Both the position numbers and the translations under genes were made by a program. Below are positions 8,067-16,090 of a stretch of 55,752 nt of DNA, piece after piece (position 1 is the first letter of the stretch; every line of letters starts with the position of its first letter). The stretch is taken from assembly GCA_046262355.1 (NCBI GenBank), contig JBHEMX010000054.1, positions 1 to 55,752 of the forward strand. Reading direction: 5' to 3'. Below the pieces are notes generated by a model. The model was not told the DNA's origin. It worked only from the letters and a program-made list of their open reading frames with translations, and made no database searches. This DNA is from DATADD01 sp046262355 (GTDB taxonomy: Bacteria; Actinomycetota; CADDZG01; WHSQ01).

Positions 8067-8263
8067 CGACGTACGAACTACGTTGCGTCGATGCAGGGTG
8101 TCCGTCGTGTCGGGGTCACATCCAAGCCGATTCCGAGGAGGCCCTAAAGGAACAGGTCGCGGCGCATCTCAAGGACAAGCATGGGATAGAGGTGCCCACC
8201 GCAACCGTCATGGATTATCTGGTGAAGCTCGCCGGAGAAGGGAACCCTCCACCTAGGACCTGA
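8063..8263 (+). CDS. DUF1059 family small protein
   Basis: A 66-residue protein of the DUF1059 type. It begins TTYELRCVDAGCPSC and ends with a KHGIEVPTATVMDYL segment. The Cys spacing C-x4-C-x2-C near the N-terminus suggests metal binding. It starts with GTG overlapping the previous stop, making it the third gene of the small-membrane-protein operon, and it converges on the maturation protease gene with a 2-nt gap. The biochemical role of the family is unknown. Confidence 0.75.
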   Translation: MTTYELRCVDAGCPSCRGHIQADSEEALKEQVAAHLKDKHGIEVPTATVMDYLVKLAGEGNPPPRT

Positions 8264-8265
8264 CC

Positions 8266-8760
8266 TCACGGCCAGGCCACCCCCATATCGGACACGACCG
8301 CCTTGACCTCGCGGATCGCAACGTCGACGGCCGCTTCCATCACCTCCGAGAGTCCTTCCCCGAGGCGATCCAGCTCGGCCGGTTGACACCCCACCACCCA
8401 TGCACTTTCGGGGAGCACGCCTATCGCTCGCGCCAGCATCAGCGCCCGTTCGGGAGTGGAGTAGTGCATGTCGGCCAACTGATCACGCCGTTGCTCGGGG
8501 GTCATCGCGTCCACGTCGATCACGTGAGGTCGTTGCACCACGACCGTGCCGGCCGGCCGGCAGACGTCCATAGCGTCGACGATGATCAGTGCGTCCACGG
8601 GATCCATGAGTTCCTGCACGAGATGGATCCCGCCGATCCCGGTCTCCATGACTCGCACGCCCTGCGGAGCGGACCCTTCGAGAAGGCGCTGGGCTACCAC
8701 GACGCCAAAGCCGTCGTCTCCTCGCAAGACATTTCCTACCCCGGCCACCAGGACCCTCAC
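8266..8760 (-). CDS. [NiFe]-hydrogenase maturation protease (HyaD/HycI family)
   Basis: A 164-residue endopeptidase that removes the C-terminal tail of the large subunit after nickel insertion. The N-terminus VLVAGVGNVLRGDDGFG is the family signature. The nickel-recognition residues of HybD/HycI are matched by the Asp/Glu region around GDDG, the Asp of LIIVDAMD (about residue 62) and the His of LADMHYSTPE (about residue 97). It starts with GTG 8760 and diverges from the TPR gene with only 14 nt between starts, so the two share regulatory DNA. Its substrate is most likely the large subunit encoded at 11548-13449. Confidence 0.92.
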   Translation of the reverse strand: MRVLVAGVGNVLRGDDGFGVVVAQRLLEGSAPQGVRVMETGIGGIHLVQELMDPVDALIIVDAMDVCRPAGTVVVQRPHVIDVDAMTPEQRRDQLADMHYSTPERALMLARAIGVLPESAWVVGCQPAELDRLGEGLSEVMEAAVDVAIREVKAVVSDMGVAWP

Positions 8761-8774
8761 GTGCCTAGGATGGC

Positions 8775-10007
8775 ATGACGATGGATCCTGTCGAGTCTCG
8801 CGAAACCGACCTCCGCGAACGCCTGTTCCGTTATCCCTCTGATCGTTATCCGGTTCAGCACGCGGTCGCCCGCTTTCACCTCGGCGTCGTGCTTACTGAT
8901 GCAGGTCGTTACGACGAGGCCGAAGAGGCACTGGCGGTAGCGGCGCGACTGTTCGACCCGCACATCCTGCCGACCGAGCACGGCAAGGCGATGAATGCGC
9001 TCGGCGCGGCGCTGAGAGCGCAGGGAAGGCTCGACGACGCGACGGTGGCGTTTCAGGAGGCGGTCCGCAGGTTCGAAGCCGCTGAGGCACATCTCGAGCT
9101 GGGAGCTGCTCTGTTCAATCTGGCGCTGACTTGCAACGACGCCGAGGGGCCGGAGCGCGCGCTGGGTTCGATCGAGCGGGCGCGCCGTCTGCTCGACGAC
9201 AAGGTCGTTCCGGGGCAGGCGGCCGCAGCGGCCCGCGAGCACGGAGCGATGCTGTTCCGACAGGGGGACCTCGAGGGGGCGTGCGAGGCGCTCGAGGATG
9301 CAGTCGCCCTCTCGGAGAGGACGTCGGATGCGGCCTCGCTGGGTGCGGCGCAGAACGTGCTCGGCCTGGTCTACCTCGGGCAAGGTCGGACCGCACGGGC
9401 AGTGGATGCGTTGAGCGCGGCCGCCGCGGCCGGCCCCCGAACGATCCGGCCCCAGGCGTACGCGCTCGCGAAGGCCAACCTGGCGCTCGCGTACGAGCGA
9501 GTGGGCGACGCGCCGAGAGCGAGGCTGGCGGCAAGACAGGCGCTTGCGGTGGACGAGGCTGCCGAGCCGGTCGTGGCGCAGGCCGCTGCGGTGCTGCAGC
9601 GAGAGGGCTCACCCGTCGGAGATCTGGCACGGCTCTTCGGCGACGGTACGAGCGCGGCCCACGCTGCAGCCGTACGAGAGGAGCTCACCCGCTGGCTCGC
9701 CGAGGGCTCTGATGTGGCGCGCAGCGAGCTGAGGGCGTGGGCCGGCGCAGAGGCGGACCGATCCGACGGCACGGAGATGGCCGAGGCGCTGCTCGGTGGT
9801 TTCCTGGAGCAGCCCCCCGATGAGATGGAGCGGCTGATCCGCGCCTTGCTCGAGGCCACCGCCGCGCTCCAAGACGCCACGGCCCAACGGTTCCGCTCGC
9901 AGGTTTCGCGTGCCATGGTGAGATTCCACGTCCCCCAGTGGATACGGCTCAAGGACACCTTCAACCGCATCGCCGCCGATCTGGGCACGGATGCGTCGTG
10001 GGGATGA
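8775..10007 (+). CDS. TPR-repeat protein of the hydrogenase island
   Basis: A 410-residue cytoplasmic protein made of helix-turn-helix repeats, recognised by TPR-like spacing such as AGRYDEAEEALAVAARLF, QGRLDDATVAFQEAVRRF and QGDLEGACEALEDAVALS over residues 30-300. The C-terminal 100 residues form a different helical domain rich in Glu and Arg. It probably acts as a scaffold during hydrogenase assembly; that is inference from context. The start may be ATG 8775 or 8781. The stop overlaps the start of the next gene (ATGA at 10004), so the two are translationally coupled. Confidence 0.8.
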   Translation: MTMDPVESRETDLRERLFRYPSDRYPVQHAVARFHLGVVLTDAGRYDEAEEALAVAARLFDPHILPTEHGKAMNALGAALRAQGRLDDATVAFQEAVRRFEAAEAHLELGAALFNLALTCNDAEGPERALGSIERARRLLDDKVVPGQAAAAAREHGAMLFRQGDLEGACEALEDAVALSERTSDAASLGAAQNVLGLVYLGQGRTARAVDALSAAAAAGPRTIRPQAYALAKANLALAYERVGDAPRARLAARQALAVDEAAEPVVAQAAAVLQREGSPVGDLARLFGDGTSAAHAAAVREELTRWLAEGSDVARSELRAWAGAEADRSDGTEMAEALLGGFLEQPPDEMERLIRALLEATAALQDATAQRFRSQVSRAMVRFHVPQWIRLKDTFNRIAADLGTDASWG

Positions 10008-10723
10008 GCCCCGACCTGTCACCCGAGGCGCTGGCGACGGCGCTTCCCGGGCGCGAGGTCCGCTGCTATCCGGCACTGCTCTCGACCGAGGCCGATGCGC
10101 TTGCGTGGGGCCGCGCCGGCGCCCCCGCGGGTTCGGTGGTCGTCACCGACTACCAGGTCTCCCCGCGAGGGAGGGCGGGTCTGGAATGGACGGTCGTCCC
10201 GGGCCGCAGCCTCGGCTTCTCGTTGATCGTGCGGCCGGAGTTGCCGGCCGAACGGGAGGGGTGGTTGTACACCGTCGCGTCCTCGGGGCTCGCCGACCAC
10301 ATCGGTGAAGACGCTGTGATCGAGTGGCCGGACGACGTGTTCCTGTGCGACGAGCGCGTGGCGTCGGTGGGCGTCAACGCCGAGTTGGGCCCGGGAAGGG
10401 TTCGCTGGGCGGTCTTGAACGTGCTGGTCCGTCGCGTGGCGGGCGCGCGCGATCTCGCGCTGGCGTCGACCGTGGAAAGGATCGAGCGTCGGCTCGAGGC
10501 GGCACCCGACGGGGTTCTCGAGGACTACCTGCCGAGGTGCCGGACCATCGGGCGGCGCGTCACGGCGCGGATGATCCCGCTCGGGCCCGCCGGGCCCCAG
10601 GTCACCGGCAGCGCGGCCGGTGCGTTGATGGACGGCGCGTTATCGATCGCCACCGAGGAGGGCCGGCGCGTCGCGGTCAGGCCCCAGAGCCTCGGCATCC
10701 TCGAGGTGAGTCACGGCGGGTAG
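10004..10723 (+). CDS. Biotin/lipoate ligase-like fold protein, probably not a ligase
   Basis: A 239-residue protein whose middle matches the BirA catalytic fold in order: STEADALAWGRAGAPAGSVV (BirA STN region), the flexible-loop equivalent SPRGRAGLEW, then GRSLGFSLIVRPELP, and IEWPDDVFLCDERVASVGV for the KWPND...KxxGIL motif. The two conserved lysines of that motif are replaced (K to E in EWPDD, and the adenylate-binding K region altered), so biotin transfer is unlikely. The C-terminal half is not BirA-like. It is coupled by a 4-nt overlap to the TPR gene. It may bind a lipoyl or biotin-like group or a peptide during hydrogenase maturation; this is inference. Confidence 0.6.
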   Translation: MSPDLSPEALATALPGREVRCYPALLSTEADALAWGRAGAPAGSVVVTDYQVSPRGRAGLEWTVVPGRSLGFSLIVRPELPAEREGWLYTVASSGLADHIGEDAVIEWPDDVFLCDERVASVGVNAELGPGRVRWAVLNVLVRRVAGARDLALASTVERIERRLEAAPDGVLEDYLPRCRTIGRRVTARMIPLGPAGPQVTGSAAGALMDGALSIATEEGRRVAVRPQSLGILEVSHGG

Positions 10724-10770
10724 ACCAGGCGGCCGCACGCGCCGGTAACCTCCTGCGGTCGGCGTGCGGG

Positions 10771-11523
10771 TCAGACGTCGGTCGCTTCGACCGGCTGGAG
10801 GCGGTCGAGCTCCTCGATCAGCGTCCACCACAGCCCCCAGTCGAGATGCGACATCCCCTCACCGGTCAGCCCGGCGGCGATGGTTGCGCGCAGCCGGTCG
10901 CGTAGTGCGAATGCCGCGCCCCATGTTCCGTGGTCGTCGAGGTGACGTAGTTCGGTCAGGAGAGCGCGCATCGTCTCGAGCGCGGGAGCCTCCTTCAGTC
11001 GTCCGTCGCCGACCAGTGCGCCGATCTCATCGGCCAGGAGGAGCAGTGGTGTTCGACGCACCTCACGTTCGACCACCTCGATGGCGCGCTCCAGCGCGTC
11101 TCCCGCAGCGGAGCTCAGATGCTCCGAGGGCTGGACGGAGGCGGGTTCGACCTCGACCGTCACCGTGCGATCGGGGAGCGCGCCGAAGGCTGCACCGACG
11201 GCCACCACCAGATCGATCGTGACGTAGCCGGTCCCGGCATCGTGCACCGCTGCTTGCGCGGATGCCGGTGGCACAGTCACTTGACGGATGCGTCGCCGCT
11301 CGATCGTTCCCGGTGGCCGGCCTCTCTCCTCCGCCCCCACGAGGATGAGTGCGTCGGCCTTGAGGTCTTCGAGCCGCTGGCTCACGGCTATCGCGCCGTA
11401 GTGGAGATCCTCGACGACCACGCCCCGACCCAGGGCCCGCCCGGTCAAGCGAGCGACGACGAGTCGACCGAGGTCGAGGTCGCCCTGGTAGAGCTGGCCT
11501 ACTCCGCCGACCAGAACCACCAC
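10771..11523 (-). CDS. Degenerate hydrogenase maturation protease-like protein with extra C-terminal domain
   Basis: A 250-residue protein. Residues 1-145 align by eye with the protease at 8266: GVGQLYQGDLDLGRLV corresponds to GVGN...GDDGFG, and ALILVGAEERGRPPG to ALIIVDAMDVCRPAG. The second metal-binding Asp is Gly here (LVGAEE), and the His of the active enzyme is not evident, so it probably does not cleave. Residues 150-250 form an added helical domain ending in DWGLWWTLIEELDRL. It starts with GTG 11523, 24 nt after the large subunit stop, in the same direction, so it belongs to the hhySL transcript. It may be a maturation chaperone. Confidence 0.7.
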   Translation of the reverse strand: MVVLVGGVGQLYQGDLDLGRLVVARLTGRALGRGVVVEDLHYGAIAVSQRLEDLKADALILVGAEERGRPPGTIERRRIRQVTVPPASAQAAVHDAGTGYVTIDLVVAVGAAFGALPDRTVTVEVEPASVQPSEHLSSAAGDALERAIEVVEREVRRTPLLLLADEIGALVGDGRLKEAPALETMRALLTELRHLDDHGTWGAAFALRDRLRATIAAGLTGEGMSHLDWGLWWTLIEELDRLQPVEATDV

Positions 11524-11547
11524 GACGTCGGTCCTAGCTCGTTGGCC

Positions 11548-13449
11548 TCAGTCCACTCCGCAGGAGCACGTGTTGACCTCGCGCACGACCGTCCCGTGAC
11601 CGGTATGGACGTGGGTCGTGCAGGGCATGCACGGATCGAAGCTGCGGATCGTCCGCAGCATGTCGATCGACGTGAACTTGGAGGGATCCGACAGGTTCTC
11701 GAGGATCGGTGTGTTCATGACCGCTTCCTCGTAGGGACCGGGTTGATCCCAGGGATCGCGCGGCGACGCGTTGATCGTCGACGGAGTGCATATCTGATAG
11801 TTGACGATCTTGCCCCTGTCCATCACCAGGTGGTGCGTGAGCCACCCACGTCCTGCTCCCCACCAGCCGACGCTGCGCCGTTCGTCCTTGGGGATATGGC
11901 GGTCGAGATCGTCCGGCTTCACCGCGGCGACGCGCTTCTCGCCGGATTTCATGAGCTTGTATGCCTCCAGCAGGTTGGCGAACCCCGTGAGTTGGGAGAA
12001 CAAGTAGTGGTAGGCGCGGCCACGGTTCCGCTCGAAGGCGTTCCACCGTTCGGGGACGTGCCACTCCATCTCGACCTCGGGCGTAAGACCCTTTGGCACC
12101 TGCATGCGCACGCTGTGGCCGGTGGCCTCCATGAACGGGTTGGTCGGCTGCTTACGCGCCTTGGCGGTCATCAGCAGTCGCGCGTAGGCGCCGGCCTCCA
12201 CCACCTTGCGGTCCCACCGCGGCGTGCACGCCCAGGTGTACTTGTCCTTCCAGCTCTTCTCGGCCGGCTTGGGGAGCGTGCGCTTGTTCCAGGAATGGAA
12301 GGGACTCAGGGGGTTGCCGAGCGAGTCGGTCTCGTACCGGTCGCCGGCCCAGTTCTCGTAATACGAGTGCTCGACGAACTCCTCCCACCCGATGTTGATG
12401 TCGGTTAGCCGCGTGGTGACCAGCTCGTTGTCGATCGTCACGCCGGGGGTCGACCAGCGCCGGTCTCCCCAGTCGTTGCAGTCCTCGTACTGAGCCGTGT
12501 ATGCGTAGGGGTCATCCCAGTAGCCGGGATCGATGAGGTTGCCGGGACGGTAGCCGACGTCGCTGTAGCGCTCGTCGGCTTCATAGAAGAACTCCGCAAG
12601 GTCGTCCCAGATCCCCACCATCCGCTGGGCGTAGTCGAAGATACGGCCGAGCTTGGAGTGATACTCGTTGAGCGACTGCAGTGTGATGGTGCTCGACACG
12701 CCTCCGGGCACGACCGTCTGCGGGTGAGGGTACTTGCCGGCCAGGATCGCGAACATCTCACGCGAGAGACGCGTGAAATCGAGGCCCTCCCGGTACAAGG
12801 TTCCCGTCAGAGGGTTGAGCGCGGTCATGATGTCGGACATCGTCTTGAAACCGTGGCTGTTCTCGTGAACACAACGCCACTTCTCGGCCAGCGGCCACAG
12901 CTCGGGGTTGACCTGCTTGACGACGGCCTCGGAGTAATCCGGTCCGGCCAGCAGGTACAGGTGGAGGGGATTGTCGTAACCCATCTCCGCGGCTTCTTGC
13001 ATGTTGCGCACGACGGTGCCCAGTGGGGGAGGAGTGAGCCCCATCGCCATCTCGATCGCGTAGGCCGCGGCGTGTGAGTGCACTCCGCCGCAGACCCCGC
13101 AGGCACGCGACGCCACGAAGATCGCGTCGCGTGGATCGCGCCCCATCAAGATGACCTCGTAGCCACGGAAGAGCGTCGCTTGCGAGCGCGCGTCGAGGTA
13201 GCGACCCTCCTTGAGATCCGCGGTCACGTTCACCGCGAGTGCGCCCGCGACGCGCGTTACAGGATCCATGTTGATGTCCTTGATGTGGCCGTTGGCGGCC
13301 ATCAGCCGCTGGATGTGGGCCTCGCGGTCCTCATCCGTCGCGCCCACCTCCGGCCTGCTCACGTCGATCGCGTAGGGATCGCGTATGCTGCCTCTCAGCC
13401 GCGCGTTGCCGGCCTCATCGAACTCGACCGGGAGGTTCTTGAAGCACAT
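11548..13449 (-). CDS. hhyL: [NiFe]-hydrogenase large subunit, group 1h-like
   Basis: The 633-residue catalytic subunit that binds the NiFe(CN)2CO centre and oxidises H2. The N-terminal metal motif is RACGVCGG (residues 115-122) and the C-terminal motif is DPCMPCTTH (residues 605-613). Both have four Cys ligands in total, so this is not a [NiFeSe] enzyme. The 20 residues after the last His are the removable tail, cut by the maturation protease. Sequence style (LTPPPLGTVVRNMQEAAEMG, the long insertions, the CTTHVHTGHG tail) is that of the actinobacterial high-affinity, oxygen-tolerant group 1h (formerly group 5), which scavenges atmospheric H2. The ATG directly follows the TAG stop of the small subunit gene. 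Confidence 0.95.
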   Translation of the reverse strand: MCFKNLPVEFDEAGNARLRGSIRDPYAIDVSRPEVGATDEDREAHIQRLMAANGHIKDINMDPVTRVAGALAVNVTADLKEGRYLDARSQATLFRGYEVILMGRDPRDAIFVASRACGVCGGVHSHAAAYAIEMAMGLTPPPLGTVVRNMQEAAEMGYDNPLHLYLLAGPDYSEAVVKQVNPELWPLAEKWRCVHENSHGFKTMSDIMTALNPLTGTLYREGLDFTRLSREMFAILAGKYPHPQTVVPGGVSSTITLQSLNEYHSKLGRIFDYAQRMVGIWDDLAEFFYEADERYSDVGYRPGNLIDPGYWDDPYAYTAQYEDCNDWGDRRWSTPGVTIDNELVTTRLTDINIGWEEFVEHSYYENWAGDRYETDSLGNPLSPFHSWNKRTLPKPAEKSWKDKYTWACTPRWDRKVVEAGAYARLLMTAKARKQPTNPFMEATGHSVRMQVPKGLTPEVEMEWHVPERWNAFERNRGRAYHYLFSQLTGFANLLEAYKLMKSGEKRVAAVKPDDLDRHIPKDERRSVGWWGAGRGWLTHHLVMDRGKIVNYQICTPSTINASPRDPWDQPGPYEEAVMNTPILENLSDPSKFTSIDMLRTIRSFDPCMPCTTHVHTGHGTVVREVNTCSCGVD

Positions 13450-14859
13450 CTAGCGGTCCCCCTCGCCATCGGTGGTTCGTCCTCGGTCCGTCTTGGACAT
13501 CGTCTCGGCCTGCCGGCGCGCCTCATCCGAAGGCTGCTGTTCCAGGGTCCATTCTTCACGCTTGCCCCACTCGCCGCCCTTCGCTCGACCGGTGTCGCTC
13601 GAGCGGCGCATGCGGTCGTAGAAGCGGTGTCCGATCTCCTGGACGGCGTTGGGCTCCGCCTTCTCGCGCGCCCAACCGCTGGGGATGTCGTGATGCAGGT
13701 CCCACCGAACCTCTCGGTTGAGATGCGCATTGGTGGACCGGCGCAGAGGCTTTATCACGCTCCCGAGCAAGCGTGATGCGGTCGTCGATACGGTCGATCC
13801 CGGCGGCGCCTTGTAGAAGGGAGTGAACTTGTCGGGGAAGCCGGGCATGGTGCAACCGATGCAGGCGCCGCCGGAGTTCATGCAGCCGCCCACGTGATTG
13901 ATCGCGCCGCGCGACGTGATGTTGCAGTTGACCACCGGACCCCAGCAACCGATCTCCACGAGGCATTGCGGATCTCCGAACTCCTCCGCGTAGGTTCCCT
14001 CCTCGTAATAGGCACCACGAACGCAGTGCCGGTGCACGGTCTCGCCGAACAGCCATGCGGGACGTCCCAGCTCGTCGAACTCGGGCAGCGGTCCGAAACC
14101 TTGCAGGAAGTAGAGGATCGCGGCGACGGTCTCGGTGAAGTTGTCGCCTATAGGAGCGCACCCCGGGATGTTGACGACGGGAACGCCAAAAGCGCTGCGG
14201 TAGTCCTTGCCCAGGAAGTCCATGAGGCTCATCGCTCCCGTGGGGTTGCCCTCGGCCGACGGGATCCCTCCCCAAGTCGCGCAGGTCCCGATGGCGAGAG
14301 CCGCCGCGGCATTGCCCGCGAGGCGCGCGATCCACTCGTCGGTCGTGACGGTGCGCATCTCGCCGTCCGGGCCCCAGGGCTCCTCGCCCTGGCCGGCCCA
14401 GTAACCGCCGGTCTGTAGCGCACGCGTCTCGTCGCTGATCGAACCCTCCAGGATTATCACGTAGGGTGCGTCGAGCTCTCCTTTGATCGCTCTTTCGTGC
14501 GCGTTCATGTAGTGCGGTCCTGACTCGACGTTGACCACGGGGTGGTGAAGGATCACCCTCGGGAGTCCGGGGTGGGCGCCGAGCAGGAGGCTCTCGACCG
14601 ACGGTGCCTGGGCGCCGGTCACCGACACGGTGCAGCCGTCGCAGCTCATGCCTGCGAACCAGAAGGCGTGGACCTTCTCTAGTGGACCGAGCCGCGACGT
14701 CGGCCCCGCCTTTGCGACCGGCTCGAGCATGTCCTCCATGTACACGCGAGTCGGCATCCCGAAGTCGCCGATCTCGTCGGTGTCGTGGAAACGATCGACG
14801 GGCCCGAGTACCTCCAGCAACCGTTGCGCCGGCGTTGCGGTGGTAGTGGATCTGGCCAC
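13450..14859 (-). CDS. hhyS: [NiFe]-hydrogenase small subunit, group 1h-like
   Basis: The 469-residue electron-transfer subunit. From GTG 14859 the first cluster motif is AGMSCDGC (Cys73, Asp74, Cys76); in the structurally known actinobacterial-type enzyme an Asp replaces one Cys at the proximal cluster, and this motif is consistent with that. Further ligands are IGTCATWGG, IPGCAPIGDN, HRHC, EIGCWGPVVNC and GGACIGCTMPGFPD. There is no Tat signal and no membrane helix, so the enzyme is cytoplasmic and needs a separate anchor. The C-terminus is extended and charged. Upstream lie a GGGGGG ribosome-site-like run and an operator-like palindrome. The open frame continues further upstream, but that part looks non-coding. 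Confidence 0.93.
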   Translation of the reverse strand: MARSTTTATPAQRLLEVLGPVDRFHDTDEIGDFGMPTRVYMEDMLEPVAKAGPTSRLGPLEKVHAFWFAGMSCDGCTVSVTGAQAPSVESLLLGAHPGLPRVILHHPVVNVESGPHYMNAHERAIKGELDAPYVIILEGSISDETRALQTGGYWAGQGEEPWGPDGEMRTVTTDEWIARLAGNAAAALAIGTCATWGGIPSAEGNPTGAMSLMDFLGKDYRSAFGVPVVNIPGCAPIGDNFTETVAAILYFLQGFGPLPEFDELGRPAWLFGETVHRHCVRGAYYEEGTYAEEFGDPQCLVEIGCWGPVVNCNITSRGAINHVGGCMNSGGACIGCTMPGFPDKFTPFYKAPPGSTVSTTASRLLGSVIKPLRRSTNAHLNREVRWDLHHDIPSGWAREKAEPNAVQEIGHRFYDRMRRSSDTGRAKGGEWGKREEWTLEQQPSDEARRQAETMSKTDRGRTTDGEGDR

Positions 14860-14883
14860 GCGACGTGCACCCCCCGGGAAGGT

Positions 14884-14900
14884 ATGTGACGTAGTCACAT
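14884..14900. promoter_or_regulatory. Operator-like palindrome in the hydrogenase divergent promoter
   Basis: ATGTGACGTAGTCACAT has two 7-bp arms (ATGTGAC/GTCACAT) around 3 nt. It lies 25 nt upstream of the hhyS start and about 110 nt from the divergent membrane-protein operon. It resembles a CRP/FNR-type site but with one base fewer than TGTGA-N6-TCACA, so another dimeric regulator is equally likely. Confidence 0.6.
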
Positions 14901-15011
14901 AGACTACCGCCGGTCGATGCTTCCGAGTAGACGTAGCGCGACGTCTATCTCGGTCGACCTCCGGAGCCTCCGTGTATGCTCGTGACATCTAGGCGACCGG
15001 AGGGTTTGTTG

Positions 15012-15428
15012 ATGATCGTCGCTGCATCGGATCTAACCGGTTGGTGGATCGGTTGGGGCGTCGGAGCAGTCGTGGTCGTGGTCGTCGCGGCGGTCTTGCT
15101 GGCGATCATCTTCACGGCTCGGAGGATCGCCGGCGTTGCCGAAGACGCCACTCGCAGCCTCGTGGTCGCGCGGGACCGTACCGAGGCCTTGTGGAAGGTG
15201 CGGGATACCAAGGCCACCGCGATCGAGCTCCTCGAGGGCGCCACGAAAGCGCGGATGGCTCTGGGCGACGGAGGCGTGCGCGCCTCTGAGCCCCCGCTTC
15301 CCTATGATCCGGTGGACGACCTGCGCGGCGAACGAGCCGAATCCCGGCCCGCGGTCCAACGGAACCTGCAGACCGGCGGGAAGCCGCCGGATAGGGGTCC
15401 GGATAGGGGTAAGGGCAAGGGGCCGTGA
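15012..15428 (+). CDS. Single-pass membrane protein divergent from hydrogenase, with disordered tail (type A-like)
   Basis: A 138-residue protein. It begins LTGWWIGWG, followed by one membrane helix (about residues 15-38), a charged helix (LVVARDRTEALWKVRDTKA) and a Pro/Gly/Asp-rich tail from about residue 88. ATG 15012 has a GGAGGG ribosome site; longer starts upstream are possible. The stop overlaps the GTG start of the next gene. With the next two genes it forms an operon divergent from hhySL. The Trp pair and helix layout link it to the proteins at 7519 and 15425. The role is unknown; a membrane anchor or quinone-side partner for the hydrogenase is a reasonable guess. Confidence 0.7.
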   Translation: MIVAASDLTGWWIGWGVGAVVVVVVAAVLLAIIFTARRIAGVAEDATRSLVVARDRTEALWKVRDTKATAIELLEGATKARMALGDGGVRASEPPLPYDPVDDLRGERAESRPAVQRNLQTGGKPPDRGPDRGKGKGP

Positions 15429-15706
15429 CTCTGGCCGCGCTATCCGGCGACGCGCAGCTCGCATGGTGGCTCACGCTTGGCGTCGGCCTGGTTGTGGCGG
15501 TCGTGGTCGTCGTCTTGCTCCAGCTCCTGCTGAACGCCGTCAAGAACGTCGAGAAGAACGTCATCACGCTATGGGAGACCGCGACCACCGTAGCGCGTAA
15601 CACTGCGACCACCTGGCTGCTCGCCGACACCGCACACGCTCTGGAGGAGTTGAAGGCCGAAGCGTTGCGCCATCGCGAGCTGTTGTCGAAGGAGCACTCC
15701 CCGTGA
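15425..15706 (+). CDS. Small single-pass membrane protein (type A), hydrogenase-associated
   Basis: A 93-residue protein with AWWLTLGVGL at the N-terminus, a membrane helix (about residues 14-37) and a helical tail containing ATTVARNTATTWLLADTAHALEEL. It is the apparent counterpart of the 94-residue protein at 7519 (similar length, Trp-Trp, helix, tail). The GTG start and the stop both overlap neighbouring genes by GTGA, which implies stoichiometric production of the three membrane proteins. Confidence 0.72.
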   Translation: MTLAALSGDAQLAWWLTLGVGLVVAVVVVVLLQLLLNAVKNVEKNVITLWETATTVARNTATTWLLADTAHALEELKAEALRHRELLSKEHSP

Positions 15707-15957
15707 CGTTCCTCTTGGTTTCCCTGACCGTGGTCGAAGTCGTTCTGGTGGTTGGCGTGCTCGCCTCCTACCTGGTGCTACTCACCAGACGCCTCAGGAG
15801 CGTGTCCGAGTATCTCGGCAAGATCGCCTTCGGCGTTCGCGCCGTCGACACACAGACTGCGGCCATCGGTCCTTCCGTCACCAGGATCAACACCACGCTG
15901 AGTCAGATCGACGAGGCACTGGACGGTCTCGTCGAGAAAGCCGAACGCGCCTCTTAA
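15703..15957 (+). CDS. Small single-pass membrane protein (type B), hydrogenase-associated
   Basis: An 84-residue protein with an N-terminal membrane helix (LTVVEVVLVVGVLASYLVLL) and a tail with heptad-like spacing ending in IDEALDGLVEKAERAS. It resembles the 88-residue protein at 7800 in size, topology and the I-x-x-x-L-x-x-I tail. It is the last gene of the divergent operon. A 51-bp palindromic repeat lies 35 nt after the stop and may act as terminator. Confidence 0.72.
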   Translation: MTFLLVSLTVVEVVLVVGVLASYLVLLTRRLRSVSEYLGKIAFGVRAVDTQTAAIGPSVTRINTTLSQIDEALDGLVEKAERAS

Positions 15958-15991
15958 CGACTCACCGGCGTGTCTGCGGACCCCACGCCCA

Positions 15992-16042
15992 CGCCGAGTG
16001 GGTGGTGGATGTCCAATACGGCACCTTGTGACCCACTCGGCG
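15992..16042. repeat. 51-bp interspersed palindromic repeat, copy 1
   Basis: Arms CGCCGAGTGGGT and ACCCACTCGGCG (12 bp, perfect) enclose 27 nt ending ATACGGCACCTTGTG. A second copy with the same spacing lies at 38525-38575. It lies between the membrane-protein operon and the ArsR gene. Confidence 0.85.
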
Positions 16043-16090
16043 CGCCCCCGACTCGGTCCCCACGGCCCTCCTTGTCGTATGCTTGCCTGC

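Noticed and set aside
11548..13449. Possible [NiFeSe] (Sec) hydrogenase
   Set aside because: All four nickel ligands in RACGVC and DPCMPC are encoded by Cys codons; no TGA lies within the gene.
13450..13452. In-frame TAG between hydrogenase small and large subunit genes
   Set aside because: Both subunits are complete and start/end at expected places; TAG followed directly by ATG is ordinary translational coupling, not recoding.
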